A stretch of DNA of 48,628 nucleotides from an uncultured Eubacteriales bacterium (GTDB taxonomy: Bacteria > Bacillota > Clostridia > Oscillospirales > Oscillospiraceae): the NCBI GenBank assembly GCA_900546615.1, contig URDJ01000021.1, forward strand, positions 1 to 48,628, given 5' to 3'. Each line of letters starts with the position of its first letter. Positions within the stretch are counted from its first letter, which is position 1. Positions 14,727 to 23,227 of this stretch are shown one piece after another. The notes below the pieces were generated by a model. That model was not told where the DNA came from. It ran no database searches and worked only from the letters and a program-made list of their open reading frames with translations. The position numbers and the translations under genes are program-made.

Positions 14727-15136
14727 TGGAGCCCTTCAATGTGACTATTCTCGCCTCAGACCACCCCTTCTACAAAGGAGTGTGTTATGCCCTGACCATA
14801 CCCACGCCCGGTGGGATTTACGGCATACAGGCACATCACAGCAACACGATAGCAGGCATAGTGCCCGGCACTCTGCGCTATCAGACAGAGGAAGGCAAGG
14901 TACTCGAGGCCGCCGTCTCCGGCGGTATCGCCAAAGTGGAAAACGGCGAGGTGCTGATACTCGTGGATACTGCGGAACGTCCGGAGGAGATAGATATAAT
15001 GCGCGCCCGGCGCAACGCGGACGCGGCGAAGGAGGACCTGCTGCAAAAGCGGAGCATACAGGAATACCGCTCCGCCCAGGCCGCCCTCGCCCGCGCCATA
15101 AGCCGCCTGAGAGTAAAGCACAGCGAGAATATATAG
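14726..15136 (+). CDS. atpC: ATP synthase F1 subunit epsilon
   Basis: 136 residues, complete. The N-terminal beta-sandwich (about 1-85) includes VTILASDHPFYKG, GGIYGIQAHHSNTIAGIVPG and AVSGGIAKVENGEVLILVDT; the C-terminal helical hairpin (about 88-135) is basic and alanine-rich. Epsilon couples the gamma rotor to the c-ring and its C-terminal helices can inhibit ATP hydrolysis. It follows the atpD end with a 1-base overlap and is closed by a terminator. The rest of the atp operon is not upstream, so as assembled this gene has no visible promoter. Confidence 0.93.
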   Translation: MEPFNVTILASDHPFYKGVCYALTIPTPGGIYGIQAHHSNTIAGIVPGTLRYQTEEGKVLEAAVSGGIAKVENGEVLILVDTAERPEEIDIMRARRNADAAKEDLLQKRSIQEYRSAQAALARAISRLRVKHSENI

Positions 15137-15169
15137 AAAGCGGAAGCCCGCCGGGGCTTCCGCTTTTTT
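15137..15169. terminator. Terminator between atpC and the MATE gene
   Basis: AAAGCGGAAGCCC (15137-15149) pairs with GGGCTTCCGCTTT (15154-15166) and is followed by T residues. It closes atpC and can also serve the converging MATE transcript. Confidence 0.88.
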
Positions 15170-16229
15170 ACTGCGCCGCTTCAAATTCCCTAACGAATCT
15201 GCGGTAGAGCAGCAGCGCCAGAGCAAGGGTGACGCCGTCAGAGATGACCTGCGTCCAGGCCAGGCCGTTCAGCCTGGCGAGGGCGTTCATAACATAGAGC
15301 ATTGGTATATGTACAAGCCCCGTCCGGCAGGAGGAAAGCAGCAGAGACTGCGGCCCCTTGCCCACAGCCTGGAACATGAAGCTGATGTGGAAATTGCAGA
15401 TCATGAGCGGCGTTGCAAGACAGTTTATCCTCAGGAATACCGCGCCCATGGAGACGGTCTGCGCATCGTCGATAAATATCCTGATGGACGTCTGGGCAAA
15501 GAGTTCAAAGACCAGCACGCAGAGCAGCGCAAAACCCATGCCGCTGAGGCTGGCCTTTTTTACCGCCTCCTTCATACGAGCGAAGTTCTTTGAGGCGTAG
15601 TTGTACGCAACCAGCGGCAGCATGCCCTGGCACAGGCCCATGCCCACATTCATGGGCAGCATTTCTATTTTCTTGACGATGCCGAGCGCTGCCACGGCGA
15701 TGTCGCCGTAACCCGAGGCCAGCTTGTTGATGACCATGTTGGCGACGCAGGAGAGCAGATTGCCTATGGCGGATGGAAAGCCGACGGCGAAGATGACGCC
15801 GACGTGCCTCGCCCCCGCGGTGATGCGCCTCGGAGACAGCGACAGCACCGTCGTGCCTCTCAGCCGGAAGTATACGACGGCGAAGTAGATGACGGCCGCG
15901 ACGTTTGAGAGCATCGTCGCCACCGCCGAGCCGTAGAAGCTGAAAGAGCAGACGCCCTTCGCCTCCTCGGGCTTGCCGTCGCCCAGCAGCCGGGAGATGA
16001 GACTGCCGCCGCCAATGCCGAAATGGTTCGAGATGGCGTTGAGAATGAAAAACAACGTGTACGCCAGCGTCGCCGCCGCGACCTTGTAGGGTTCCTTCGT
16101 GCTGCCGATGAAGAAGGTGTCGGCAAGGTTATAGACCATGGTGATGAGCTGGCTGACGATGGTGGGCACGGCCAGCCTGGCCAGGGCCTTTGAGACTGGT
16201 ATGGATTCAAACAGTTCGCGGTTTTCCAT
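15168..16229 (-). CDS. MATE-family efflux transporter with an internal in-frame deletion
   Basis: 353 residues, against about 445-460 for the family. The N-terminus is normal (SKALARLAVPTIVSQLITMV, TFFIGS, GIGGGSLISRLLGDGK). At about residues 100-102 (near 15929) the sequence jumps from SFSFYG to SAVATMLSNV and RLRGTTVLSLSPRRI, which in full proteins lies about 95 residues further on. Helices 3-5 of the first six-helix lobe are therefore missing while the frame is kept. The second lobe appears complete (VGFPSAIGNLLSCVANMVIN to the end). MATE proteins export drugs using Na+ or H+; this one is unlikely to transport normally. It is coupled to the marR gene, whose stop is 1 bp ahead. Confidence 0.85.
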   Translation of the reverse strand: MENRELFESIPVSKALARLAVPTIVSQLITMVYNLADTFFIGSTKEPYKVAAATLAYTLFFILNAISNHFGIGGGSLISRLLGDGKPEEAKGVCSFSFYGSAVATMLSNVAAVIYFAVVYFRLRGTTVLSLSPRRITAGARHVGVIFAVGFPSAIGNLLSCVANMVINKLASGYGDIAVAALGIVKKIEMLPMNVGMGLCQGMLPLVAYNYASKNFARMKEAVKKASLSGMGFALLCVLVFELFAQTSIRIFIDDAQTVSMGAVFLRINCLATPLMICNFHISFMFQAVGKGPQSLLLSSCRTGLVHIPMLYVMNALARLNGLAWTQVISDGVTLALALLLYRRFVREFEAAQ

Positions 16230-16230
16230 C

Positions 16231-16686
16231 TCAGGCCTCTCTCGCTTCGTCCCGCACGGAGTTCATGTTCGAGAGCGCAAGACTCAGCAGTCGGTAAAAA
16301 TCCGCCGCTTCCGCCTCAGTCATGCCTCGGAGCAGTACGTCTCCTGACCTGAGCGCAATGCCCTGAAGTTCCTCCTCAAGTGCGAGACCCTTAGGCGTGA
16401 GGCGTACAAAGCTGCGCCTCGTGTCGCTCTCGTCCTGCCTGCGGTCGATGATGCACTTGTCGCACAGGCGCTTGAGTATGCCCGCGACCGTGGACTGCGA
16501 TAGCCCCAGCTCCCGCATGAGCACCCCGGCCGTAACCTCCTCACCAATGTGCAGGAGCAAGTACCGCACTACCTCAAACTGGCTCGAGGTCAGCCCCAGC
16601 GCATCCAGCTCCCGGTTCCTGAACCAAATGAGAGCGTTGCTCAGTTTTATCATCTGCCCGCTTGTTCTGTACAATTCAGCGTCCAT
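16231..16686 (-). CDS. MarR-family transcriptional regulator
   Basis: 151 residues from the ATG at 16686, chosen because GGAGG stands 8 bases ahead and because an upstream start would run through the operator. The winged helix is complete: LTSSQFEVVRYLLLHIGEEV, LMRELGLSQSTVAGILKRLC, and the wing DRRQDESDTRRSFVRLTPKG. MarR proteins are dimers that repress efflux genes until a small ligand binds. The MATE gene follows immediately, and a 26-bp perfect palindrome overlaps the promoter, so autorepression of a marR-MATE operon is the likely arrangement. Confidence 0.9.
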   Translation of the reverse strand: MDAELYRTSGQMIKLSNALIWFRNRELDALGLTSSQFEVVRYLLLHIGEEVTAGVLMRELGLSQSTVAGILKRLCDKCIIDRRQDESDTRRSFVRLTPKGLALEEELQGIALRSGDVLLRGMTEAEAADFYRLLSLALSNMNSVRDEAREA

Positions 16687-16699
16687 TCCTAAGCCTCCA

Positions 16700-16725
16700 A
16701 TAATATATCGCATGCGATATATTAT
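16700..16725. promoter_or_regulatory. 26-bp perfect palindrome, likely MarR operator
   Basis: Every base from 16700 to 16712 pairs with 16713-16725 (half-site TATCGCATGCGATA in the centre). It lies 14 bp ahead of the marR start and overlaps a TATAAT-like -10 element on the minus strand (about 16721-16727). Position and symmetry match an autoregulatory MarR site. Confidence 0.8.
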
Positions 16726-16786
16726 AACAGGCCAGGTGAAAATGCAAGAGCTGCCCAAATATGCCGTTGGGAGCACACGAAAGCAC

Positions 16787-16821
16787 AGGCGCGGACAACC
16801 CTCGGGTCGTCCGCGCCTTTT
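16787..16821. terminator. Stem-loop after the large SLH gene
   Basis: AGGCGCGGAC (16787-16796) pairs with GTCCGCGCCT (16809-16818). The T tract is better on the plus strand, but the SLH gene on the minus strand is the one that ends here. Confidence 0.65.
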
Positions 16822-16841
16822 GACTAACCTGTTGTGCCAGC

Positions 16842-19007
16842 TTATTGCTCAACGAACCTCATGAATATCGCGGCGGCCTGAGCGCGGGTAGCGGTGGCGG
16901 TGGGGGTGATGCAGCCGTTCTCGTCGCCCTCGATGATGCCGTTGCTGACGGCCCAGCGCATGGCCTCGCGTGCCCAGTCGCTTATCGTATCAGCGTCAGG
17001 GGAGGTGAGCAGGAAGTCCACCGTCGGCTCGCCCTTGAAGCGCCAGAGCATCGTCACAAGCTGCTCGCGGGTAACAGCGCCCATCGGGTCGGTGCCGTCC
17101 GAGACGCCCTCAGCGACAGCCCATTCCTGAGCCTTGGCGTACCAGTTCGCGCCGCCGTCAACATCTACACCGTCGAGGCGGGCGAGGATCGTCCAGACCA
17201 TGGCGCGGTTGAGCGTAGTGTTGGGCGAGAACTCGGCCGTACCGGTGCCGTTCATGAGACCATTATCCCAGACGTACTTTACCGCGTCGTAGTACCACGC
17301 GTTTACGGAGACGTCGTAGAACGGGAAGACGTCCACATCGGGCTCGTCGTCCGGCTCGTCGGGCGTACCCGGCGTGATGTCGGGCATATTGGCCCAGATG
17401 GCCTTGAAGCTGGTGTCGGCGGTTATCTCAACCTCGTCGCCGGGCTGATAAGTCACCCCATCCGCGCCGCGCCAGCCAAGGAATATGTACCCCGGCTTCG
17501 TCGGGGCCGAGGGGAAGGTGAAGGGATCGCCCTTCTCGACCTTGTACTCGGTATCGTCAAGTTTGACAATCCAGACGTCCTTGACAGTGAGCTTGCCGGT
17601 TGCGTAGGTAATTGTATAGTTGTCTCCGGCGTCCGCACTGCTGGGGGTGAGGTCATAGGTGCCGGGCGTGTTGGTGTTGTCGGTGCTGCAGGTTATCGTC
17701 GGCTCTGTTATGAGCTCGTCCTCACCTATAAGGCCCGTGACCGTGTACTTGAAGGTCTCAGGAAGCGGGTCGCCGACGTTCAGTGTGACATCTTTGGGGG
17801 TGATGGTGACTTCAGCCGGTACTATTTGGAATAATATAAGGTTTTCCTGAGCATCTTTGTACCCTGCGGCGCTGATTTTTATAGCTATTGGCGTATAATT
17901 CTCAGTGCCAGACACAGTGCTCAGTTTAGGTGCGTCAGATTCCCAATTATAAATTCCATACTGGACGTAATCGTCTGATGCATACTGAATCGTGTATCCG
18001 CTTGCAGGTTCAGTAACTAACACCTCAATGCTCTGTACTGCGCCATTATAAGGCAGCGATACCAGCTTTGACCCTTCGCTTGCTATAGTCAGATTTTTGA
18101 TTGTATAGCTTATGCTCTTGTGAATCACTGCAACAGACTTTGAGACGCTATCACCACTGCTTCCCCATTCAGCTTTGAATGTGCCCACAACGTTGTCATC
18201 ATTCTGGGCCAAAGCAGAGAACTCAAACACTGTACTGGCTGCTGAGGGATTTTTATAGCTGCCGTCATCCTGTTTCGTCCAGCCCTCAGGTGCATTAGTC
18301 AGCTCAAAAACGCTGCTGTCATAGGTAAAAGTCACGCTTTCGCTGAAACCACCAGGAACGGTAAAGCCTACCTTTACCGTGTCACCTGCGTTAACCTGAA
18401 CACCCGGCACAGACTCGGAGCGGTCTTCACAGTCTATGGCCATTGTTGGTACATCCGAAGCCAAAGAGTCAGGCTTCAGTGTGTATGTAACTTCCTTTTG
18501 TTTTTCCCATGAAGCGCCACCGTATGTCTTGGTATATACTTTTAGTGTTACCGTAGTCTCCTGTGTTACTTCTGTCAGTATATTCAAACCAACACGGGCG
18601 GCAACACTACTTAGCGCCACATATCCGTTGCCGTCGACGGCCTCAGGCTCAATAGTTGTAGGGTTACTACTATCTGTTGAAATAGTGACCGTCGGAGAAT
18701 CCTTTTTTACAAGATACACGTTATCTGTAAGGCCATATTCGCTCAGCCCGGTTCCGCGTGTGAGCACACAGAAGAACGCGTTCACAGCCTGTTCGCTTGC
18801 GGACAATTCAAACTTATAGTTGCTGCTTGCTGTTGTATCTACTACAAAAAACTGTTCTGTAAGGTTAATGTCCAAGCCATTGGACTCAACGTACTCCGCC
18901 ATATCTGCAAGGTCAGCGAAGTTTTGCGTATAATTATCAGCAAAAACCGCCGTGGTAAGGCATAACACTAATATAAGTAAAAGAAATGCTGAGATAATTT
19001 TTTTCAT
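16842..19007 (-). CDS. Large secreted SLH-domain surface protein with MBG-like and InlB-type repeats
   Basis: 721 residues from the ATG at 19007 (AAGGA 9 bases ahead). A signal peptide (MKKIISAFLLLILVLCLTTA) is followed by a region about 25-330 of beta-rich Ser/Thr/Val sequence of unknown family, where the base composition becomes more AT-rich than the rest. A bacterial Ig/MBG-type module lies at about 400-480 (VTITPKDVTLNVGDPLPETF), then a Flg_new repeat (FTFPSAPTKPGYIFLGWRGA) and an acidic hinge TPGTPDEPDDEPD. Three SLH units close the protein (FYDVSVNAWYYDAVKYV onward, ending TATATRAQAAAIFMRFVE). It is expected to be wall-anchored. The neighbour at 19025, same strand and 17 bp upstream, is also secreted and is probably in the same operon. 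Confidence 0.88.
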   Translation of the reverse strand: MKKIISAFLLLILVLCLTTAVFADNYTQNFADLADMAEYVESNGLDINLTEQFFVVDTTASSNYKFELSASEQAVNAFFCVLTRGTGLSEYGLTDNVYLVKKDSPTVTISTDSSNPTTIEPEAVDGNGYVALSSVAARVGLNILTEVTQETTVTLKVYTKTYGGASWEKQKEVTYTLKPDSLASDVPTMAIDCEDRSESVPGVQVNAGDTVKVGFTVPGGFSESVTFTYDSSVFELTNAPEGWTKQDDGSYKNPSAASTVFEFSALAQNDDNVVGTFKAEWGSSGDSVSKSVAVIHKSISYTIKNLTIASEGSKLVSLPYNGAVQSIEVLVTEPASGYTIQYASDDYVQYGIYNWESDAPKLSTVSGTENYTPIAIKISAAGYKDAQENLILFQIVPAEVTITPKDVTLNVGDPLPETFKYTVTGLIGEDELITEPTITCSTDNTNTPGTYDLTPSSADAGDNYTITYATGKLTVKDVWIVKLDDTEYKVEKGDPFTFPSAPTKPGYIFLGWRGADGVTYQPGDEVEITADTSFKAIWANMPDITPGTPDEPDDEPDVDVFPFYDVSVNAWYYDAVKYVWDNGLMNGTGTAEFSPNTTLNRAMVWTILARLDGVDVDGGANWYAKAQEWAVAEGVSDGTDPMGAVTREQLVTMLWRFKGEPTVDFLLTSPDADTISDWAREAMRWAVSNGIIEGDENGCITPTATATRAQAAAIFMRFVEQ

Positions 19008-19024
19008 TGTCACACGTCCTTAAA

Positions 19025-20050
19025 TCAGGCGGCATTCCCCAAAGCTGTTTGGAGTCTGTTAATATAGCCGTTTAGAGTACTTGCATACAAAGGAGCATAC
19101 TCTTTTGCATCCTGAAGAAGAATTATAAAGTTCTGCACTGACACCGGGTCGCTGCCGGCAACGATCTCGGCTCTGTCTACCATATCTTCTACAGCCTGCC
19201 TATTTGAAATTGCTGTAGTAATATTGACGTATGCATCCGCATACTCAGAAAGGCTGTCACGCAGGGCAACATATGTATTAGCAAAGTGCTGGAACGTAGA
19301 TGTCACATTGTAGATTAGGAAATACCGCAGCGTAAACAGAGGCTCACAGGTTGTGCCAATCGTGTAGCCATTATTTGATTCACTGGAAATGAAAGCATTT
19401 ATCTCGCCGCTGTTGATTGCCATGGTACTGCTGTTAATAATGTCAATGTCAGGATAGGAAGCGCCATTTACTATAGACTTCGGCATACCGTCGCAGTAAA
19501 GTTCATCAGCCGTCACAGTCACGGAATTCGAGCCGGAGCCTGCCTGAATGAGCGTCTTGGGAGAACCGGCGACGTAGATGTCATCAAGTACGATGCCGCT
19601 GCCGGAGTTGATGCGCAGGACAACGAAGTCATACTCATTCTCATCCGCCATATCTATTGTCTCGCCGTAATCGGTGCCGTCGAGGGAGAGGTCTTTGACA
19701 GTGACGTTGTCCGCCGCTATCGTGAGTATCGCCTTGCGGTTCGTTTCGCTGGCGTTTGCGAAGCTCGCGGACGGCTTGATTATCGTGACGCCTCGACCGG
19801 CACCTTCGAGAGTTACGCCGCTGACGCTGATGGTCTGCCTGCCGTTCACCTCGAGCACACCGGCAGAAATGCACACCTTGCCGTTCTGCCCGGCAGCCGC
19901 CGCAGCAGCGTCTATGGTCGCGTAGGTCGTGCCAACCTGAGCATCGGACGAATTATACGCTGTTATGGTCGCCGTCGAATCAGCGAGTGCAAACGGCATG
20001 AGGGATATCGCAAAGATTACCGCTAAAAGAATGGATATCGCCTTTTTCAT
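19025..20050 (-). CDS. Secreted right-handed beta-helix-type protein
   Basis: 341 residues with a clear signal peptide (MKKAISILLAVIFAISLMPF, cut near ALA-DS) and a strong AAGGAGGC site. Residues about 40-230 look like a pectate-lyase-type beta helix: IDAAAAAAGQNGKVCISAGV, GVTLEGAGRGVTIIKPSASF, ILTIAADNVTVKDLSLDGTD and SVTVTADELYCDG. This is the repeat grammar seen in parallel beta-helix surface proteins. The last about 90 residues are helical. No lyase catalytic residues can be identified, so it may be an adhesin or polysaccharide-binding protein. It lies just ahead of the large SLH gene, which could provide wall anchoring for it. Confidence 0.75.
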   Translation of the reverse strand: MKKAISILLAVIFAISLMPFALADSTATITAYNSSDAQVGTTYATIDAAAAAAGQNGKVCISAGVLEVNGRQTISVSGVTLEGAGRGVTIIKPSASFANASETNRKAILTIAADNVTVKDLSLDGTDYGETIDMADENEYDFVVLRINSGSGIVLDDIYVAGSPKTLIQAGSGSNSVTVTADELYCDGMPKSIVNGASYPDIDIINSSTMAINSGEINAFISSESNNGYTIGTTCEPLFTLRYFLIYNVTSTFQHFANTYVALRDSLSEYADAYVNITTAISNRQAVEDMVDRAEIVAGSDPVSVQNFIILLQDAKEYAPLYASTLNGYINRLQTALGNAA

Positions 20051-20168
20051 GGGTCTTGCCTCCTTATCAGTTTTTGGGTCATCAGTGCGCTGTTGTTTAG
20101 CTGTGATAAAAGAATGCCTCGTTTTATATCAGCATCACCCTCTCCGTTGCAAGCCACATTGTGCATCA

Positions 20169-20216
20169 CACATTTTCCTGATGGGAAAATGTGACATCAG
20201 CGGGTACCCGCTGATG
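20169..20216. promoter_or_regulatory. Two adjacent palindromes upstream of the secreted-protein genes
   Basis: CACATTTTCC (20169-20178) pairs with GGAAAATGTG (20184-20193), and one base later a perfect 22-bp palindrome spans 20195-20216 with centre GGGTACCC. They lie about 120-165 bp ahead of the gene starting at 20050 and may be a double operator or a structured leader. The remaining 20217-20497 is AT-rich and shows no gene. Confidence 0.55.
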
Positions 20217-20497
20217 ATAAATCTTAGCAAATTATAACATTTACCAGTTGGTATGTCAATCTGAATGGACAAACATCGCACACAAACTGTAAATATTAAC
20301 GCGCATCACCAATTAGCACATATTCATAAGCGGCCAATATTCAGAAATACACAGTCACAAAGGGCCGGGTTATGCTGCGCAAAAGAGAAAAAATAACACT
20401 TATGAGTCTCAACTAAATATACCAATTAATACCTTAACATGGGCGCTGTTCCTATCTGCTGCACGGCGGCAGGGAGGAAAGCATTGCCGTATAAAGC

Positions 20498-20537
20498 AAA
20501 AAACACAGCCCTCCGTACTACAAAACGAAGGGCTGTG
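20498..20537 (-). terminator. Terminator after pepD
   Basis: The arms 20504-20512 (CACAGCCCT) and 20529-20537 (AGGGCTGTG) pair over 9 bp; on the minus strand six T residues follow (A-run 20498-20503). Confidence 0.85.
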
Positions 20538-20568
20538 CTTAATTGATAATTCAGGTCATCCGGGCCGA

Positions 20569-22017
20569 TCACTTGCTTCTGGCAAGTACCTCCACGAGAA
20601 GCTTATAGGTTCGGGCGGTGGACGAGATGCTCAGGTGTTCTCTGGGGGTGTGCACGTCGGCCATATCGGGGCCGATAGACACGCAGTCCAGTTCGGGTAT
20701 GCTGTCCGCAAACAGGCCGCACTCTATGCCCGCGTGGACCGCCTCGACCGTGGCTTCCTTGCCGAATAGCTCCTTGTAGACCTCCAGAATGGTGTCCTTC
20801 ACCACGGAATTCGGATTGTACGACCAGCCGGGATAGCTGCCGCTTATCTCCGTCTTGCCGCCGGCCAGAGCCACGACGGCGCTGACCTTATCCAGTATCC
20901 ACAGCTTCTGCGTGGTCATTGAGCTGCGCACGGTATTGGCGCAGTAAAGTTCGGATTCACGCAGCTGCAAGATACCGAAATTCAGCGAGGTCTGCACCAG
21001 ACCCGGCATATCCACGCTCATGGCCTGCACGCTGTCCGGCAGGGCAAGCAGTACCCGAGTGACGAGCGCCGTGCTCTCTGCGGTCAGGGCGTTCACCGTC
21101 TCGACTGCCAGCGCCTTCGCGGTAAGGCTCAGGCCCGGCTCAGCAGTAGCGTATTCCTTCGCGAACACAGCGGCGCAGTCCTCTACGACCTTCACGGCCG
21201 ACTCGGCGTCGTTGTCCGCCACGCCTATGACTGCCGTGGCCGCGGATGCTATAGCCGTCTCGCGGGAGCCGCCGCCCAGCTTGACCAGCCTGTACGCCAG
21301 CTTCTCGCCCAGAGCACCCAGCAGACGGCCCATCAGCACGTTGGCGTTGGCCCGGCCCTTGTCGATCTCCACTCCGGAGTGGCCGCTTGCCAGCCCGCTC
21401 AGACTGACCTCGACAAGCCGCAGTGCACAGGCCTCCCGCGCGACGGGGATGGTGGAATACGCATTGGCGCCGCCTGCACAGCTGCACATAAGCACGCCCT
21501 CATACTCGGAATCGAGGTTTATGAGCTTATGCCCCGTAAGATGCGAGCAGTCGAACGCAAAGGCGCCTATGAGCCCTATCTCCTCGTCGCTGGTGAGCAG
21601 TGCCTCGATCTTGGGGTGCTTGAGCTCCGGATCGTCCAGCAGGGCCAGTATCATGGCGACGGAGATGCCGTCGTCTGCGCCCAGAGTCGTGCCGTCAGCC
21701 CGAAGGGTGTCGCCCTCCACTACGAGCCGGATGGCGTCTTTGGTGAAGTCGAACTCCACGCCGGCGTCCTTTTCACAGACCATGTCTGTGTGGGCCTGCA
21801 GTATGACCGTGTCCGCGTCCTCATAGCCGGGGCTGGCGGGTTTCGTGATGACCACGTTGTTCGCACTGTCCCGGTACCAACCCAGGCCCCGCTCCTGCGC
21901 AAACTTCACCAGATAGTCCGCGATCGGCCCGGTGTTCCCGGAGCCGTGAGGGATGCCGCATATGGTTTCAAAGTAGCTGAATACCTCTTTGGGCTCCAGC
22001 TGAGCCAAAACGCCCAT
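20569..22017 (-). CDS. pepD: Aminoacyl-histidine dipeptidase (M20C zinc peptidase)
   Basis: 482 residues, normal length for PepD. N-terminal motif YFETICGIPHGSGNTGPIAD, first metal ligand VILQAHTDMVCEKD (His and Asp), bridging Asp in GTTLGADDGISVAMILALLD, catalytic Glu pair in LLTSDEEIGLIGAF, C-terminal His region in EAVHAGIECGLF and IGPDMADVHTPREHLSI. A lid domain sits between about 200 and 390. The enzyme hydrolyses Xaa-His and other dipeptides in the cytoplasm. It follows the DUF917 gene by 21 bp and ends the permease-DUF917-pepD operon. Confidence 0.93.
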   Translation of the reverse strand: MGVLAQLEPKEVFSYFETICGIPHGSGNTGPIADYLVKFAQERGLGWYRDSANNVVITKPASPGYEDADTVILQAHTDMVCEKDAGVEFDFTKDAIRLVVEGDTLRADGTTLGADDGISVAMILALLDDPELKHPKIEALLTSDEEIGLIGAFAFDCSHLTGHKLINLDSEYEGVLMCSCAGGANAYSTIPVAREACALRLVEVSLSGLASGHSGVEIDKGRANANVLMGRLLGALGEKLAYRLVKLGGGSRETAIASAATAVIGVADNDAESAVKVVEDCAAVFAKEYATAEPGLSLTAKALAVETVNALTAESTALVTRVLLALPDSVQAMSVDMPGLVQTSLNFGILQLRESELYCANTVRSSMTTQKLWILDKVSAVVALAGGKTEISGSYPGWSYNPNSVVKDTILEVYKELFGKEATVEAVHAGIECGLFADSIPELDCVSIGPDMADVHTPREHLSISSTARTYKLLVEVLARSK

Positions 22018-22038
22018 GTGGTTTCCTCCCTCAGCTTA

Positions 22039-23148
22039 TCAGTAGCGCACCTGGCCGCCCTTCATGCCGACGCGCTCGAGCTCGGGCAGCCAGCAGGTGT
22101 AGGCCTTGTGCTCCTCGTCCCACCAGTTGGGGTGCGCGGGCGTCATGGTGACGAGCAGGCGCATGCCGACCTTGGTATCCGCATTGGTAAGCGGAGTGAG
22201 GGTGTCGAGGTCGATGAGGCCGATGCCCTCGGGGGCCGTCAGGCAGGTCTTGCCGGCCTCGTCGCGGAGGATGAGGTTCTCGTTTTTGAAGTCGATGTAG
22301 TAGAGGTGGCCGTCGTCGCCCTTCACCACGGTGGTGCCGAAGTCGAAGCCGCCCTCGGCCTTGAGATCCAGCTTCTCTATGGTGCCGCGGCAGAACTCGC
22401 GGATCTCAACGGCCTTCTTCAGCTCGTCCATGACGTCGGTGCCGTTAGCACGGGCGGCCAGCAGGGCCTTGCCGATGTTCTGGGCCTTGGTGACGCAGCC
22501 GATGTCCAGGGCCTCCTCCATCTCCGCCTTGTTCATGCCCCAGGTGGCGAAGCCTATGCGCATCTTGTAGAGCATGCACATCTGACGGGCTATCTGCTCG
22601 CCGGAGTGGTCGGTGACGGGATAGACGATTATCTCGTCGCCGTTCAGGCTGCCGAGGCCCATGGGCTTGGGCGGATGGTTATAGTAGGCGTTGAGGGTCG
22701 TGTTCAGCTCGGGAACCGCGCGGCCGTTGCTGTCAACGTCCAGGAACTTGATACGTTTGGCGGGGTCCTTGTCGGAGAGAATGGCCACCAGCATCGGCGT
22801 GAAGGTGTTGAAGCCGCCCATCTCGCCGGAATAGAGGTATTTGCACTCCTTGCCCTCGGCCTTGAAGGCGGTCTGGAAGGCGCGGTAGGCGTACACGGCG
22901 TCGGGGCCGAACATGGGCATGTCGGGGTCGAGCATCGCCACCGGCGAGCCGAGGCCCGCGACCATCGCGGCGTACTCGTTGTCGCCTATCTCCGCCAGGT
23001 CCAGCATCTCGAGCTCGATGACCTCACCCGCGGCCTCCAGGCCCTCGAGCATCCCCAGCCCCTGCGACAGCGACCCGCCGCCGCCTGCGCCCAGGAGGGT
23101 CGCCCCGTACAGAATCTCGATTATGTCCTGTTTGTACAGCTTTCTCAT
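22039..23148 (-). CDS. DUF917 / S-methyl thiohydantoin desulfurase-family protein
   Basis: 369 residues with start after AAGGAGG. The N-terminal glycine loop LLGAGGGGSLSQGLGMLEGL and VAGLGSPVAMLDPDMPMFGP are hallmarks of the family, as are SGEMGGFNTFTPM and the conserved C-terminal TPLTNADTKVGMRLLVTMTP...NWWDEE. Family members are linked to hydantoin-type ring catabolism and often stand beside hydantoinase or NCS1 permease genes, as here. The substrate in this organism is not known. A shortened second family member lies at 28231-28596. Confidence 0.9.
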   Translation of the reverse strand: MRKLYKQDIIEILYGATLLGAGGGGSLSQGLGMLEGLEAAGEVIELEMLDLAEIGDNEYAAMVAGLGSPVAMLDPDMPMFGPDAVYAYRAFQTAFKAEGKECKYLYSGEMGGFNTFTPMLVAILSDKDPAKRIKFLDVDSNGRAVPELNTTLNAYYNHPPKPMGLGSLNGDEIIVYPVTDHSGEQIARQMCMLYKMRIGFATWGMNKAEMEEALDIGCVTKAQNIGKALLAARANGTDVMDELKKAVEIREFCRGTIEKLDLKAEGGFDFGTTVVKGDDGHLYYIDFKNENLILRDEAGKTCLTAPEGIGLIDLDTLTPLTNADTKVGMRLLVTMTPAHPNWWDEEHKAYTCWLPELERVGMKGGQVRY

Positions 23149-23227
23149 GTTCGTTCCTCCTTAATTATTTATAGACTTTATTATTGGTTTCCAAGGCTGC
23201 TCACTGAGCCGTTTTATTGCTGTCAGC

